Assembly (NCBI GenBank): GCA_014529385.2
Contig: CM043966.1
Location: 95,634,087-95,698,086, forward strand
Length of the DNA: 64,000 nucleotides
Reading direction: 5' to 3'
DNA from: Adiantum capillus-veneris
Taxonomy: Eukaryota; Streptophyta; Polypodiopsida; Polypodiales; Pteridaceae
The notes beneath the pieces are model-generated. The model had not been told where the DNA came from, searched no databases, and saw only the letters and a program-made list of their open reading frames with translations. The number at the start of each line of letters is the position of its first letter. Within the stretch, counting starts at the first letter, position 1. Positions 1 to 13,279 of this stretch are shown here, piece after piece. The translations under genes were made by a program, and so were the position numbers.

Positions 1-311
1 CCTTGACACTACTTTCCATGCTTTGTGGCATTGACACCCTTTGGTTGCACCAATGTCTCACTCATTCAGTGATTAAGCTACCCAACTCTGACTTTTATAC
101 CATGTTATTTTAATGGCAACTTGGACGTACCTGTACAAGGCCAGAAACCCAAATACATAGGTTCTTGAGAGTTATGCCTCTTTCATTGTTTTTGTCTTTG
201 GATGCCACCATTTTGTCCATTAGGTTGGCATACTTCTGCTCCTCTTGATTTTTTTGTTGTATGTTGATACTGATTTGTGAAACAAGCTCTACCGTTGTAG
301 TAGGGACTCAT

Positions 312-580
312 GGAGCCTTTGTTGTATAACCCATGAGAAGCGGTTGTCGATGTTTGTGGGTTCTTTGTGATTGCGTTTCCAATAGCAATTTTGGAACCCA
401 CCTTGTTTTTTGTCTTTGTGTGACCGTCTTTTGCATGTACCTCACTCATGGAGCCTTTGCTGTATCTCCCATGAGAAGCGTTTGTAGATGTTTGTGGGTT
501 CTTTGTGATTATGTTTTCAATAGATATTTTGGAACCCACCTTGTTTTTGGTCTTTGTGTGACCGTCTTTTGCATGTACCC
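312..580. repeat. 138-bp tandem duplication (two copies)
   Basis: Two adjacent copies, 312-449 and 450-580, share long identical stretches. Both carry ATGAGAAGCG near the start, a GTTTGTGGGTTCTTTGTGAT block in the middle and GTGTGACCGTCTTTTGCATG near the end. Short open frames run through both strands of both copies, which a 138-bp (46-codon) unit allows. I recognise no protein in either direction and treat it as a non-coding or decayed repeat. Confidence 0.8.
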
Positions 581-2136
581 CTTTTGCTCTATGACTTGAT
601 AGACACTAGGCTTTGGTATCCATGTTTGACTATAAGTTGATTTGGAGATGTCATTATAGTTTTTATCATAGTTTTTGATTTTTTGTGGTTGTCAATATAA
701 TTTACTCCCCATTGTGAGTTTTTTCAAAAAAATAAATAAAAACCATTGTTGTTTCCTTTGAAACAGGGATTAGCGCTGCCAACCGTGACCTTTGCTAGAG
801 TTGCTTGAGCTAAATCAAGTGACCACACCTTGGTTGCAATGACTACTTTACAAGGTGTCCGCCTTGTTTGCTAGCCCACTAGTTGCTCCTTTGCTCACCA
901 TCTACTACCTCGCCAACTCCTTTGTTTACACACTATCTTTGAGCTTTCGTGCCTCTCAACTATTGCTCACTCATGCTCCTTTTCTCCTCGTTTTCCTTTA
1001 CAAAATTTTCACAAAGTTTCAATCCTAGATCTCTATTACTTCTTTACAAAGCTTAAAAATTTCAAGAAGGATTAATTTAATTCTCACTCACAAATTTGCG
1101 AGTTTTGCATAAGACAAAAACAAAGAAGGAGAGGGTCTACATGCATCACATTTGGTTCAATTTAAACAAAACCTTACAAACTAAAAGTGAGGTCCTTACA
1201 AAACATATTATCTAATCCAAAGTGAAGGAAAGGGGAGGGGCAGGGGAAGGGCAGGGGGAGGGGGTTGTTCTTCCCTATATCCACAATGTATTGCCAAAGT
1301 GGGGGCCGATTGTTCTAAAACCACTAGGGTAAAGGTGCCAGTAGAGTGCCACCTAAGGTGTGCGACAAAGTTCTGCACATGTACTGCACCATTTCTTGCA
1401 TGAAGAGGCGCAATCGGAAGATCTCCGTCGTCGCTATACATAGTAAAAAAATCCACACAAAAGGCGGCATATACAGTGTGAACAACGATGATATTGTTTT
1501 GCAGTGTAACAAAAACGAGGGCGAATTTCATGACGGGGTAGGGGGAGAAGAGAGCCTTTTCACCAACAAGGCTTGAACACAACATCTAATGGTTGAGATG
1601 CGCCTTCACACGAGACATCCACTCCACCAAACATCCCTTAGTGCTCCTCTTTTGGTCTATTTCAATACTTAGCATTGGGGGTAGACGAGCCCTTGTACAG
1701 GTACCCGTACCCTTATTGGCCCCTTTACCCTAGTTCCTCCTAAAACTTTACTTAGAAAATCTTAGGCCACGTACTTTTTTGTTGAAATAGTTTAGCTTTA
1801 AAAAGTCTTTGCTTGTTTGTTGACATAGTTTAGCTTTAAAACTCTTTGCAAAGCACATGATTGAAGGTGGAATCCATAGCCCATAAAGAAGTGGTCTTTT
1901 TGGCCTGCCCAAAGGGCTAAGGCCATAGTGAAATATTCCCTTTTTGATAGTGAAAAAGGGAAGATTATGTTTACCTTGATAATGTAATATCGTATTTGAG
2001 AATGCTGCAAAAATACCTATGCCACTTGGCAGAATCCCATTGGAGAGATATAATTATTGTCAAAAAAACAAAAGGGCGAAAGGCAGTTGGAAAACGAGGG
2101 GAGCATACCGTAGCCGGGAAGAGAGAGAGAGAGAGA
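581..2136. other. Unassigned AT-rich sequence
   Basis: No gene is recognised. Open frames on both strands at 1208-1585 have no domain I know and overlap each other, so they are probably chance. A 33-bp near-duplicate, TAGTTTAGCTTTAAAA with flanks, lies at about 1778-1812 and 1815-1850. A short GA run lies at 2121-2136, just before the kinase relic. Confidence 0.5.
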
Positions 2137-3332
2137 ATGAGGTGCACATTGCCCTGCCACCAATTGACTGCATGCTCTATGGGAACAATTGCCTCATGCA
2201 ACCCACCACCAAAATTATGTGCAGAAGCCCATCATCATTGTTGAGCTTGCTACCGCAATTGTGGTTGTGGCATGTGTCTTGGCAGTGGCCATTTCCCTTG
2301 TCAGGTACAAGCTCGCTAAGCTTGCAAAATTGCCACTGCTAATGGAAGTATGCCTAGGTTCATCAAGAAGCAAAGGGCCAGGCAACAAGAAGGGCTCTTT
2401 CTAATCCTCTTTTATGAAGGAGAGGTTGACATCAACAGAGCTCAAAGAACCCAAGATGTCCAGAGCAGAGGTGATTAGATACCAGGAGTTGGAGCAAGAA
2501 ACTAGAAGCTTTGACAAGGCGAATGAAGTGGGAAAAGGGAGCTTCTCAATTGCATACAGAGGAGTTCTTGTCAATGGTCACATAGTTGTAGTGAAGCAAG
2601 CTGCAGTAGTGCCCATGCCTAGCCAATAGCAGAAAAACTCAAACGAGTTCCGCAATGAGCTTGATCTCCATGAGTTAATGGCCAATGGGACTTTGCATGA
2701 GCATCTTCATGGAAACATCCATCACCTTCGATGGGTGAGGCAGGTAATTGTTGCGGTTCAAGCACTCTGTGGATTGGAGTACTTGCATGGTTATGTCGGC
2801 CCTCCATAGTTTCACAAGGAATAAAAGCTATCAAACATTCTGTTTGTTGATGAGTGGAATGCAAGAGTTTCATACCTTGGCTTATCTTTATTGGGTCCCA
2901 TGGACAATGACTCACCATTGTTGGAGCTTCCAATACACTTTGGGCTACACAGACCGGAAGTATTATAGGCTCCACTATTTGACAACCAACCATGATGTGT
3001 ACAGTTTTGGAGTTTTGCTCTCGGAGATTATGATCGGTTGCAAATCTATCAACATGGAGTATGATGAGGGAAACATTTTTGAGTGGAAAGTCCCTCTCAT
3101 TAAGGAAGGGCAAGTGAATTGTGTATTGGATCCAAGGCCCCCCCCCCCCCCCAAAAAAAAAAAAAACCTCGATGCAATTCACAAGATTACGCATGTAGTG
3201 GCACAATGTGTAAAGATGAGGGGTATGGGTCGCCCGAGTCTATGGACAAGGCTACCATCTCTTTAGAGAGGGTCCTTGCTATGCTGATAGGCACATACTG
3301 AGAGGCCAACCTTTCTTGCCTTCGGAGGTGGT
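2137..3332 (+). pseudogene. CRINKLY4-type receptor-like kinase pseudogene, 5' and kinase part
   Basis: CRINKLY4/ACR4 proteins are plasma-membrane receptor kinases that control epidermal cell identity. Visible in order: a short Cys-rich stretch (2137-2222) like the end of the TNFR-like ectodomain; a hydrophobic membrane segment followed by VRYKL (about 2230-2315); a juxtamembrane region; the glycine loop VGKGSFSIAYRGVL (about 2529-2570) and the VVVKQA lysine; then SNEFRNELDL joined directly to HELMANGTLHEHLHG (about 2690). About 30 codons of the family, from after the alpha-C helix to the hinge, are missing. Later come GLEYLHGY, NARVSYLGLSLLGP, YLTTNHDVYSFGVLL and a MRGMGRPS-like block near 3230. 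It is not functional: several stops and frameshifts, the HRD catalytic loop is lost, and a poly-C/poly-A run (3138-3166) sits in the C-lobe. No introns are visible, but CR4 genes are normally intronless, so this does not prove retroposition. The frame stops at 3332, where an LTR element is inserted; it resumes at 13280. Confidence 0.9.
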
Positions 3333-4338
3333 TGTTAACTAGAGCTCACGTTAGTTAACAGGAGCTGCTAAAATTGAAGCCTTATGAATGCACATCGAAG
3401 ATGAATATAAAGAAGCAGTGAAGATTGAAGTTACACATTTTTCACATTTTGAAAATGACCATGTATTGTAATTTCCCGATTTATTTAGCCGTTGTAATAA
3501 TTGTAACGTGTTAAGGTCTCAATAAGAGTTCCAAGATATAAAAAATAGGTTAGTTAGTTACCTAAGTTGCAGACACAGTAAGTTCTGGAGCTTCAAAGGT
3601 CTTGGACGTCGGACATTACACATTTTAAACCTTGACTAAGGTATAAAAGCCAGCTTTGTAAAGGTTTTATTAAGTTTTTAAATAAAAAATACATTTAGTA
3701 AGCTAACGAAGTTCACTTCTCTCCTTCTCGTGATTCCTTCTCCCTGGTTGCATGTCACATTGCAGTGCCGTCTATTGCGTTGCAATCACAAGTAAGAGCT
3801 CTACGCATTGACGTAAACATATCATGGTAAATCGTAGCTTTTTGGCATCGTCAAGCCGTGACCTAGTTTCATTATAAGTAGGAATTTAACTTAGAAAATC
3901 ACAAAATAAGCATATACGGGATATTGGGGTATCATTGTCAAGCATTTAGATGCATTCGAGGTTAGAAACAACTAGGTCAAAATCTCACTGTTAATAATCG
4001 TATTTTTTTCACTTCATCAAAAGTGAGATTTGAGACCATAAGCATGTGTGTTTATGTCTTATATACTTGTCTTAAAAGTTTCGTAGCATTTGGATGTCGT
4101 TTGATGCTGTAACGATCATGGTTTGTTTGCCGATTAGTGATTAGCTTTTGATGACTTAGGTCATTTGAGTGTAGCTTGAGTTAGATACGAATTTTTTGTT
4201 GTTTTCCAAGAGATGGTCGCCCTCTTATAGCCTCTATGTATTAATTGAGTCAGCTTCGTCCAATGGATTGACAATTATGTTCATGGTTCTTGCTATGTCT
4301 GCAATAAGATAAGAGTGAGGTTAGGAAACCCATCCACA
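3333..4338 (+). repeat. 5' LTR (1006 bp)
   Basis: It starts TGTTAACTAGAG and ends CATCCACA. A TATAAAAG box lies at 3642-3649. It aligns along its whole length with 12277-13279, including the shared stretch AAGCCTTATGAATGCACAT, with scattered substitutions and small indels. Confidence 0.92.
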
Positions 4339-4340
4339 TT

Positions 4341-4359
4341 TGGCGCCGTTGTCGGGGAC
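4341..4359 (+). other. Primer-binding site, tRNA-Asp type
   Basis: TGGCGCCGTTGTCGGGGAC lies two bases after the LTR end. It differs at one base from the TGGCGCCGTTGCCGGGGA site common in plant Athila/Tat-type and LARD elements. Confidence 0.85.
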
Positions 4360-4789
4360 GAATAGACCTAAACTAGGAAAAACAAGAGGGTCGAGTGTAA
4401 TTGTCCTTTAACTTCATCTAGGTTCACTTAGAGTTAACCTTTCTCTTTAAAATTGCATAGCTTAAGAGTGTAGTCTTTTGCTGTGTAGAGGTAGCTTGGG
4501 AGTAGATTGTACTTGCTAAGTACCTTGTAGGATTATGTTAGAATTTTGAGAATGATTGATGGACGAAACAAATCTTAAGATCAAAGTTCAGGAAACCATA
4601 AAAAACAAGAAAAGAAGTGTTTGTGGATACCATCCACAACCCAATTGTAGTAGAACCTAAGAGTAGAGTAAGTAGAATCCGAGGTGGGATCTCAAAACAT
4701 TGCTCCAAAGGAATCATGTGTGAGTTGTTTATGTGAGGTTGCACAATTTTAAGTCTACGGCTTCAAACAACACCAAAAAACTGTCAACC

Positions 4790-6490
4790 ATTGAATTTGG
4801 CTGAAGATTATACTCATAAAAGTTGTATGAACCAGTTACAAACATCTTTTGCAAAGGCTCATAGAGTTTGGATCACAAAACAAACCAAAAACTTAAAAAA
4901 AATTGAAGTTTGTATCTTGATTGTCGAGAAATTGAGTTTCACTTGATAAATCTTGTTCAAATTTTGTGAAAAATGATTCAAAGGCTTAAAGCATGTTATA
5001 GAAAGATTGACCATTGAAAAATTTGTAAAAAGTGTTCATTTTAAGCCAAAAGTAAATAATCTCGATTATTTACTTTTAGCTTAAAAATTGATCAAGGTTG
5101 ATACCAAAGACTCTATGCATGATTATAAACATCTTCTGTGAAGGCTCATAGAGTTTGGATCACAAAACAAACCAAAAACTTGATAAAAACAAAAATCTGT
5201 ACTGATTGTCAAGAAATTGAGTTTGACTTGATAAATCTTGTCCAAATTTGGTGAAACTTGACTTAGAGGTTTAAAACATGTCACAAAAAGACTCACCATT
5301 GAACAAAGTGTTCATTTTAGGTGAAAAGTAAATAATCGTGATTATTTATTTTTAGCTCAAAATGGATCAAGGTTTATACCAAAGACTTTATACATGATTG
5401 CAAACATGTTTTGTAAAGGCTCATAGAGTTTGGATCACAAAGCTGACAAAAAACTTGATAAAAGTGAAATTTGTTTGATCGTTGAGAAATTGAGTTTGAC
5501 TTGATAAATCTTGTTCAAATTTGGTGAAACTTGACTTAGAGGCTTAAAACATGTCACAAAAAGATTGACCATTGAAAAAAGTGCAAAAAGTATTCATTTT
5601 AGGTGAAAAGTAAATAATCGTCGTAATTATTTACTTTTAGCTCAAAATGGGTCAAGGTTGATACAAAAGACTCTATGCATGATTACACATATTTGTTGTG
5701 AAGGCTTATAGAATTTGGATAAAAAAACAAACCAAAAACTTGATAAAAAATGAAATCTGTACTGATTGTCGAGAAATTGAGTTTGATCGTTTAAATCTTG
5801 TTCAAATTTGGTGAAACTTGATTCAGAGGCTTAGTTTAAAGTATAAAACATGTGTGTATGCTTAGATGATAAAAAATATGCTAAAATTTACTAGAAGTAT
5901 ATAATCGTGATTATTTACTTTTGTCCAATTTTCTAACATTTTTGGCCAACCAAGCATACCACAAGTTCTATCATGTTGTATTGAGCACACATATCAAATT
6001 TGGTAAGATTTGGATCTATAAAGTAAAAATTGTGGCTAGATTTGTAAAGTCAGTTTGCAAACACAAAATTGTTGACAAAGTGAGCAGAGTTTATCCAAAG
6101 TTGGCTAGGGAGCTTAAGTTGAGTTGGTTTACCTATTTGTATCAACATTTTGGCAAAAAGTTGTAAAAAAATCTTAAAAGTAAATAATCGCGATTATTTA
6201 CATCTGCTCCAAAATTGAGAATTTTAGCACAATTGAGTATGCCACAAGGTAAAGCATATCAAGTAGACTCTATATATCAAGTTTGGTGAAATTTAGATCA
6301 CAAAAGTAAGACTTAAGCCAGATTCTCGAAAATTGAGTCTGCAGACACTAAACAGTTGATAACTTGGACAAATCTTGTTAAAACTCAGTGAAACTTGTCC
6401 GGAGACTACAACAAGGTGTCTATATGGCAAAACAATTCTAAGGAGTGTATAAACTGAGAAAAGTAAATAATCGCAATTACTTACTTTTGA
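4790..6490 (+). repeat. Tandem array of ~280-bp units, each with a hairpin
   Basis: Six units in the element's leader each end in an inverted repeat with arms AAAAGTAAATAAT / ATTATTTACTTTT and a loop of 4-7 bases. The left arms start at 5048, 5324, 5606, 5893, 6176 and 6459, spacings of 276 to 287 bp. The first hairpin has perfect 13-bp arms. The units also share ATAGAGTTTGGATCACAAA and TTGAGTTTGACTTGATAAA segments, which decay in the last two units. Confidence 0.88.
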
Positions 6491-9400
6491 GCCCCAGAGA
6501 CAAGATTTTGGACTTTTGAGCTTGTACAATGTTAGAGCAACATAATGCAAGGTCACTAGTCAAGTTTGGGTTCCATCAAATTAAATTAATACATGATAAC
6601 TTAGTTTCCAGGTTGAAGATTAGTCCTTTAGCTCTCTGCAAGAATAGAATTTGGAAATCTCATTTGCTGACTCATTTAGCTCAAATTGAAGTGATATACA
6701 CAGACCAATCACAATAGCTAGCAAAAAATTGAGCAGTTTGAGCGAACGATCAAAAGACTCGTCAAAATGGGATCGAGCATATAAAAGTACAGTTCAAAAC
6801 GGATTTTTAGTAAAATCAAGCCATTAGGATAGTTTCACGCATGGAACTTGCGAATCGGGACACAAATCACATTGGACTGCTAATTAGGTTATTCAAAGCC
6901 TAGATTTTCATCATTTCAAAGGCTGCAATCAATTTTGAAACTTTTGAGCTAGAGTTAATCAACTCTTGTGAGTCTAAGAGCAATCAACTACCAAAAGTAC
7001 TTTCGCAAAAGCAATTTTATCAAACTCGAGTAGGAGTAATTTTGCTAATCAATACCAGGATCTCCTAAGAGATAGTTCACAGAGACCAAGACGACATAAA
7101 GTCAAGTTGAGCCGAGAGTTCAAATGCACGAGAACCAAAGCTAACCAGTAGCAGTAGCAACACATGCACAAGTGCAACAGAGTGAATTTTACAACTATAT
7201 GGCTACAATGGAGATAAGGTTTTGTATACAGACCCTGAAGGCCATAGGTATCTTATGAGTGGCAAAAGCAGCATAGGAGCCATGATCCTGTTGATCAGAG
7301 TAAAGCCAGATTCAGAGAACTCCTAGATGTTCACAGACTTCAGTGGAGCTAGGTATTGTAAGCTCAAAGATGAGGTGCATATAGAAGTGCAAAAGATATA
7401 TCCAAGTGGTTATTCAGAAACCTTTACAAGCCCGCAAAGTATCCATTTAGTGCATATGCAATCAGGATCGTTAAACATGGATTACATTGGTTAAATGTAT
7501 AGTTTAGAGCCAGTAATGGGAGATCCAACAGATCAACCAATTGAAACCAATCTAATTGGAGAACCGAGTCAAAAACAATATAAAGGGCAGGATGAAGTAG
7601 TTTATAGCATGATGCTCAGTGTTTTAAAAGAAGATGCCGACAACTTGGCTTTTGAATCTCGATTTATCACTGAAGGTAAAAAAGAGTGCAAGGTTTGCAA
7701 ATGAATCCATTGCCACAAGTGTGCAATCATTCATGAGTCTAAGAGACACATCAAAGCGAATGATGTTAGCGTTGTATGGCACACATAATTCATATGCACA
7801 CTATGTGGACCAAAAAGGGAAAGTTTACAAAAAGGATCAACCAATGTTTGAACGTCCCACATCCAGTTCATAGAAGTGCGTCCAATGATAGATAAAAGAG
7901 GATGGTTCATTTTAGAGGATAGAATCTATTATAGCTCATTCTCTCTAGAGCCAAAGGATATTACCCGAGTGAACCCAAAAATATGTTCAAAGCCAAACTC
8001 TCCTCCATTGGAAATCAAGCTTCTACGTTGTGATCAAACGAGCATATACTTTGACTAAAACAGACGTAGATATAGACGAGTTTAAAATCTATGATGCCTT
8101 GGGGAACCACAAAAGCTATGATGCCTTGGGGAACCACAAAAGCTCATATCATAGGAGACCCATGGAATATACAATGTCACGGAAAAGATATGCTATCTAT
8201 AGCTTGACTTGGGGAATAATTTGTCATGTTTCACGGAGATACATAGGAAACTATGGAGAAGGTTTACAGATGCCAAACAACAACAATGCTACCCAAAGTG
8301 TTCTTTCACAGTCCCAAAAGGTGAGACTAAACCAAAGCCAAACAATTTTGAACTCTTGTAATGGAGAAATCTATAGTGATCACCCTAGGAAGGGGGGAGC
8401 TATAAATTCATCAAAATTAGCTCATGTATTAGGTATCGCAATGTCAGTTAGAAGCCCAAGAACTTCTAGCCAGCAGACCCCTTCAAAGAAAAAACCACTG
8501 AAAGATCATATGGTTGATGGAAGTTCTCAATTGACACAGATTCCATTAGATCTGTAGAAAAATTCTTCTATGAAGATTAGCAAGGGCAAATGTTTCAGCT
8601 GATCTCTATAAGTGAGAGTCAAAAGCCGACAAAACCAATAGTGTTCAAACAATTACATGAGACCAAGCTCACATATGCATATTGAGATGCATATGGTAAT
8701 GAATACCAACAGGTTCATGACCTTGTACAAGCCCCTACGGATGCTAAACTTGAAGTCAAAGACTATCTTAAGATGATGCAAAGCCTCAACTTACCAGAAA
8801 GGTGATAGATAGGTCAACATCAATGGAAGCTAAAGTCCAGAAAGCTACACAAAGGTCATCACCAAAATCTCCTCCGAAGAAACAGATTCTACCAGAAAGT
8901 ACAATGGATCTTCTAAGATCAAAATTTACTCAAATGCAGACAAACAATGCTTAACAGCTAAAGGTGCATTATTACAACAAAACGAGCCAACATCAACGGA
9001 AGCACATGATCAAGACAAAGCTAATGTAGAAAAAGAGCAAACCAAGGACACGGCCACAAGAAAATCAATTAATATAGAAATAAATCCACAGAAGATCAAG
9101 TGCAACATCACCAGTGAAAACGAAGAAAAGCTATCAAGAGAAGTAAAGCTAGATTTTTAGTTAGATAAGAACCTTATGTCTTTTTACACTTAGAAAAAAT
9201 GTGGCCAACCACAACTGGAAGATGCTCTTGAACTCATGAGCATAACTGGAGATAAACAAGGAGAATGTTGGGGAATCATCTACAGCGCCATTCAAGTAGG
9301 TCCACAAATCATCATCGCCCAATTCCATGTGATCACAACAAAAGATCTTACAAGTAACATCATAGTGGAAATGCCAATGTCCCAAAAGATGTTAGAGATA

Positions 9401-12264
9401 CGGAGTTCAAACATGATGGAATTATCACACACAACAAAGAATGGAGACCAAGACTGGTCACTCGTGGACGACGACACAAAGTCCTCTAGCAGAATTAAAA
9501 TGGAGACCGATGCCAAAGCAAAGCTTATTGAAGATGATTCATCTCCATTGGACATAACCTCAGAAGAGCTTAAAGCAGATTAGGCATTAAGAAGTGTAGA
9601 TCAAACATAGCAAAGAGCAACCACGAAAGCTATTGAGTAGAGAATGCCACGAAGACAAGAAGTAAAGAAGATCAAAATTGCAGACACCATGCAAGCAATA
9701 GGAAGTCCAAAGATCCATACATTGCCAACTGAATCAATTGATGAAATTTTGATTGGAAAACAGAGTCTGAAGGCACTCTAGATAGAGACACATTTAGATC
9801 AAGATGAGACCATGACAAAAGCATGAAAAAAATCTTCAAGAAAACCTCCAATGAGAATAGCTATAGTCCTCAGTAGTGTAAATGGAGCAAGTGCTAGATG
9901 CAATGCCCTATTGGATAAATAAGTAGAGTGCAATATGATTGCAAATAACATCCAAAGGATCCTCCAGCTCACTCCATGCAAACATGATAGCAAAACAATG
10001 CTAGGTATGCATACATGTCAAAAAGACATGGTTGCTATTCTTAGCATCCAAAAGCATGAGGAGCAGGTAAAGTTTTAGGTAAAGTCTTCAAAACACATGC
10101 ATGCAAATGTCATCCTTGACCATTAGTGGTTAGACCAACACAAGGCCTATAGAGAAGATACAATGTTGATACTCTCTTTCCCAAGTGATAGCAAGCAACA
10201 GATACAGGTACCGTTATTGCTAGATTTAGAGTTGAAAAAGTCACATGAATCAAAGACAAATCTTGGAGACAAAGTTAAAGGCAAAGTGGAACTTCCACCG
10301 ATTAACAAACAAATGTGTGACAACATATGCCTCTACATCAAAGAACCCTCATGGATCATCTTCTTCAAGCAAGTCAGGCTTTCAAAACTTTAAGTCAATT
10401 GCTGACCCAATTGAAACCTCTAAGGAGACACCTAGAAAAACAAAGATATATCAGCCCAAGCACTCAAGAAATCAAAGTAAAGTAAAGAAAGTGTTTGCTC
10501 AGAGCAATTTAGTCAAATTCAATGATCCAGTTTGGATCAAAGACAAGCAATCAACACAAAAAAAGAAACACATGGGATGTATAGCATCACAATGGAGCTG
10601 AAAGGAACACGAGTACTATAGAGGTAAAATACATATATGGATACCAAAACCTCAGGTAAGGGCATATGAAGTAATGTCAATTCATCCCAAGAAAGAAGGC
10701 ACACAAGGTATCAACCTTGATAATATCCTAGGATACCTAAGAAACAGGTATACAATAGAACAACATCAAAAGAAGCTAAAGTCTACCACAACTCTCAAGA
10801 GGATACAGAACAAAGACGGATCTCAAAGAATCTTACTCTTGGACAAGGATTCTAAACAGGTTATTCAAAGATTTGTCTACTAGTCAACCACAAGCCAACT
10901 ACAACTACACCAGACCTACATTAAGATCTCAAGAACTCAACAAGACCTAGAGTGAAGCAAAGTCAACAAAGGAGATACAAAGGTCATCAAGAGATTTGGA
11001 TTCCTAAATCTTTCAATTGCTCTATCAAAATTCAAATGCCAACATTGAACAAAGGCCTACAACAACATCAAAGACTCCTATTAAGAGGCCTAATTGAAGA
11101 ATAAAACGGATAATGGAGTCTTCACAGTCAAAGAAGGACAACCTAACCAACACAAATGCAAATTCGAAGAAGATAAAACAGGTATGGCAAAAGAAACCTT
11201 CAATGCCAACTTGGCCCTTCACTAATCCTCTTTTTGAGGATTCAAGCTTACTTTTACTTGAAGAAATGTTTGTAGTAAGAACAAGAATGTAAAAAGTCAA
11301 GTCACTAGGGTGCAAAAAACACTCTTTGGCATAGTCAAAGTTGGGTTGCTAAGCCAAAACATGAGCAAAGCATTACTCCCAAAGCTTATGATCGTAATAA
11401 ACTATGTGTTAAGAGTCATAATTATTAGGCTTACGCTCAAACTGGAAGAGTTCAGCATATCTAAGTCAGGTCGCTCATGCTGGATGAGATGAGCATAAGA
11501 CTCGAAGTCTATTAACTTACAATTGGTGGAGTGTCATAGAGTCCAACACTCACGTACAATGCACAGTAAGATGAGCACCTATCCTCGATAATGAAAAATA
11601 TTCTTGAAGGGGTGCTAGCTTGTAAAGCCACGACATATGTTTTTATAGCTACACATTCTTTTTGAAGAACCTCTCAAAGATCTCTCTTGCACAATATTGT
11701 TTTTCCATGCATTTTTGTGTACGCATATATAAGATGTCCCACCATTGGACAATATGCATTAGACACTCTTTTTTGCTTCCACCTATGCACCTTGAGTGGA
11801 CTAGAGGAGGCAAACCAATGTTCCATCATGCTACCCTCTTATATTGTGTTTCCTTTTTAATTCCATATCTATTAGTAAATAACCCCTTCAGTGCTTTATT
11901 AATATTTCCCATGTTAATGAGTACTCCAATAATGCACGTATTCCAAAGGCACTTTTTTTCTACTAGGGTTTTTCCTTTGGTCATCCAGGTATAAGAACCT
12001 AATTCGGAACCTCATCATTTTACTTCCCTTTTACATACTTTTCATAAATAAATAACAGCCTCATCATTATGCTATACAACGGACAAATGCAACATCATCT
12101 CTCACATCAAACAACTTCGGATCAATGAAGATGCTGCAACAAATTGCACATCTTCAATAAATTCAACGACAAATGAACACAATCAGCCTATCAACAACCA
12201 ATCAAAACCTTCCATTGTCTCCACAGACACTTCTCAACAGTGCCCGAGGACGGGCACTAAACTT
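6491..12264 (+). other. Element interior without recognisable domains
   Basis: A-rich on the plus strand, with short plus-strand ORFs (for example 7495-7704, 8030-8557, 9236-9583, 10245-10601) rich in Lys, Ser, Gln and Asp. None shows a gag major-homology region, CCHC knuckle, protease D-S/T-G, RT or integrase motif. A 27-bp in-frame direct duplication lies at about 8089-8142 (two copies of GATGCCTTGGGGAACCACAA). The frames may be relics of a single gag-like or element-specific ORF, but this is not supported by any motif. Confidence 0.6.
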
Positions 12265-12276
12265 GAAAGGGGGGAA
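12265..12276 (+). other. Polypurine tract
   Basis: GAAAGGGGGGAA directly precedes the TGTTAACT start of the 3' LTR, the expected place for plus-strand priming. Confidence 0.85.
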
Positions 12277-13279
12277 TGTTAACTGAGCCGACAAATTAGT
12301 TAACAGGAGTTGCTAAAGATCAAAGCCTTATGAATGCACATTGAAGATGAATATGAAGAAGTAGTGAAGATGGAGTTACACAATTTTCATATTTTTTCAA
12401 AACGGCCATGTATTGTAATTTCCCAATTTATTTAGCCATTGTGATAATTGTAACGTGTTACGGGCTCAATAAGAGTTCCAAGATGTAAAAAATAGGTTAG
12501 CTAGTATACCTAAGTTGCAGATACAGTAAGTTGTGGAGCCTCAAAGGTTTGGGCGCCGGACATTACACATTTTAATCCTTGGCTAAGGTATAAAAGACAA
12601 CTTTGTAAAGATTTTAATAAGTGTTTGGATAAAAAATACACAATGTGAGCTAACGACGTTCACTTCTCTCCTTCTCGTGCTTCCTTCTCCCTTGTTGGTT
12701 GTTACATTGCAGTGCCGTCTGTTGCGTTGCAACCAGGTAAGAGATCTACGCATTGATGTAAACATATCATGGTAAATCATAGCTTTTGGCATCGCCAAAC
12801 TGTGGCCTAATTTCATCATAAGTAGGAATTTAAGCTAGGAAATCACAAAATAAGCATAGGCGGGTATTGGGACATCATTGCTAAGCGTTTAGATGCATTC
12901 AGGGTCAGAAATGGTTAGGTCAAAATCTCACTGCTGTTAATAATCGTATTTTTTGCACTTTATCAAAAGTGAGATTTGAGACCATAAGCATGTGTGCTTA
13001 AGTCTTATATACTTGTCCTAAAAGTTTTGTAGCATTCGGATGTAATGTTGTAATGGTCATAGTTTGTTTGTCGATTAGTGACTAGCTTTTGATGACTTAG
13101 GTCATTTGAGTGTAGCTTGAGTTAGATACGAGTTGTCTGTTGTTTTCCAAGAGATTAACATCCTCTTTTAGCCTCTATGCACTAGTTGAGTCAGCCTCGT
13201 CCCACGGATTGACAATTATGTTCGTGGTTCTCGCTATGTCTGCAATAAGATAAGAGTGAGGTTAGGAAACCCATCCACA
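12277..13279 (+). repeat. 3' LTR (1003 bp)
   Basis: It starts TGTTAACTGAGC and ends CATCCACA, and matches 3333-4338 throughout. The bases after it (ATGGT) pair with GTGGT before the 5' LTR as a target duplication. Confidence 0.92.

Larger units (their letters stand above)
3333..13279 (+). mobile_element. Non-autonomous (LARD-like) LTR retrotransposon inserted in the kinase relic
   Basis: The element has two LTRs of about 1.0 kb that start TGTTAACT and end CCACA, a primer-binding site after the 5' LTR, and a purine tract before the 3' LTR. The flanks are GTGGT on the left and ATGGT on the right, which is a 5-bp target duplication with one later change. The 7.9-kb interior shows no reverse transcriptase, integrase or RNase H motif on either strand. 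That matches LARD-type elements, which depend on enzymes from other Gypsy elements. A related LTR occurs on the minus strand at 18263-19167. Confidence 0.88.

Noticed and set aside
1208-1585. 125-codon minus-strand frame and overlapping frames on both strands
   Set aside because: No recognisable motif, several overlapping frames of similar length, and no conservation evidence.
4790-6490. A CRISPR array
   Set aside because: Unit length (~280 bp), shared spacer sequence and plant context rule it out; it is a tandem repeat in an LTR element.
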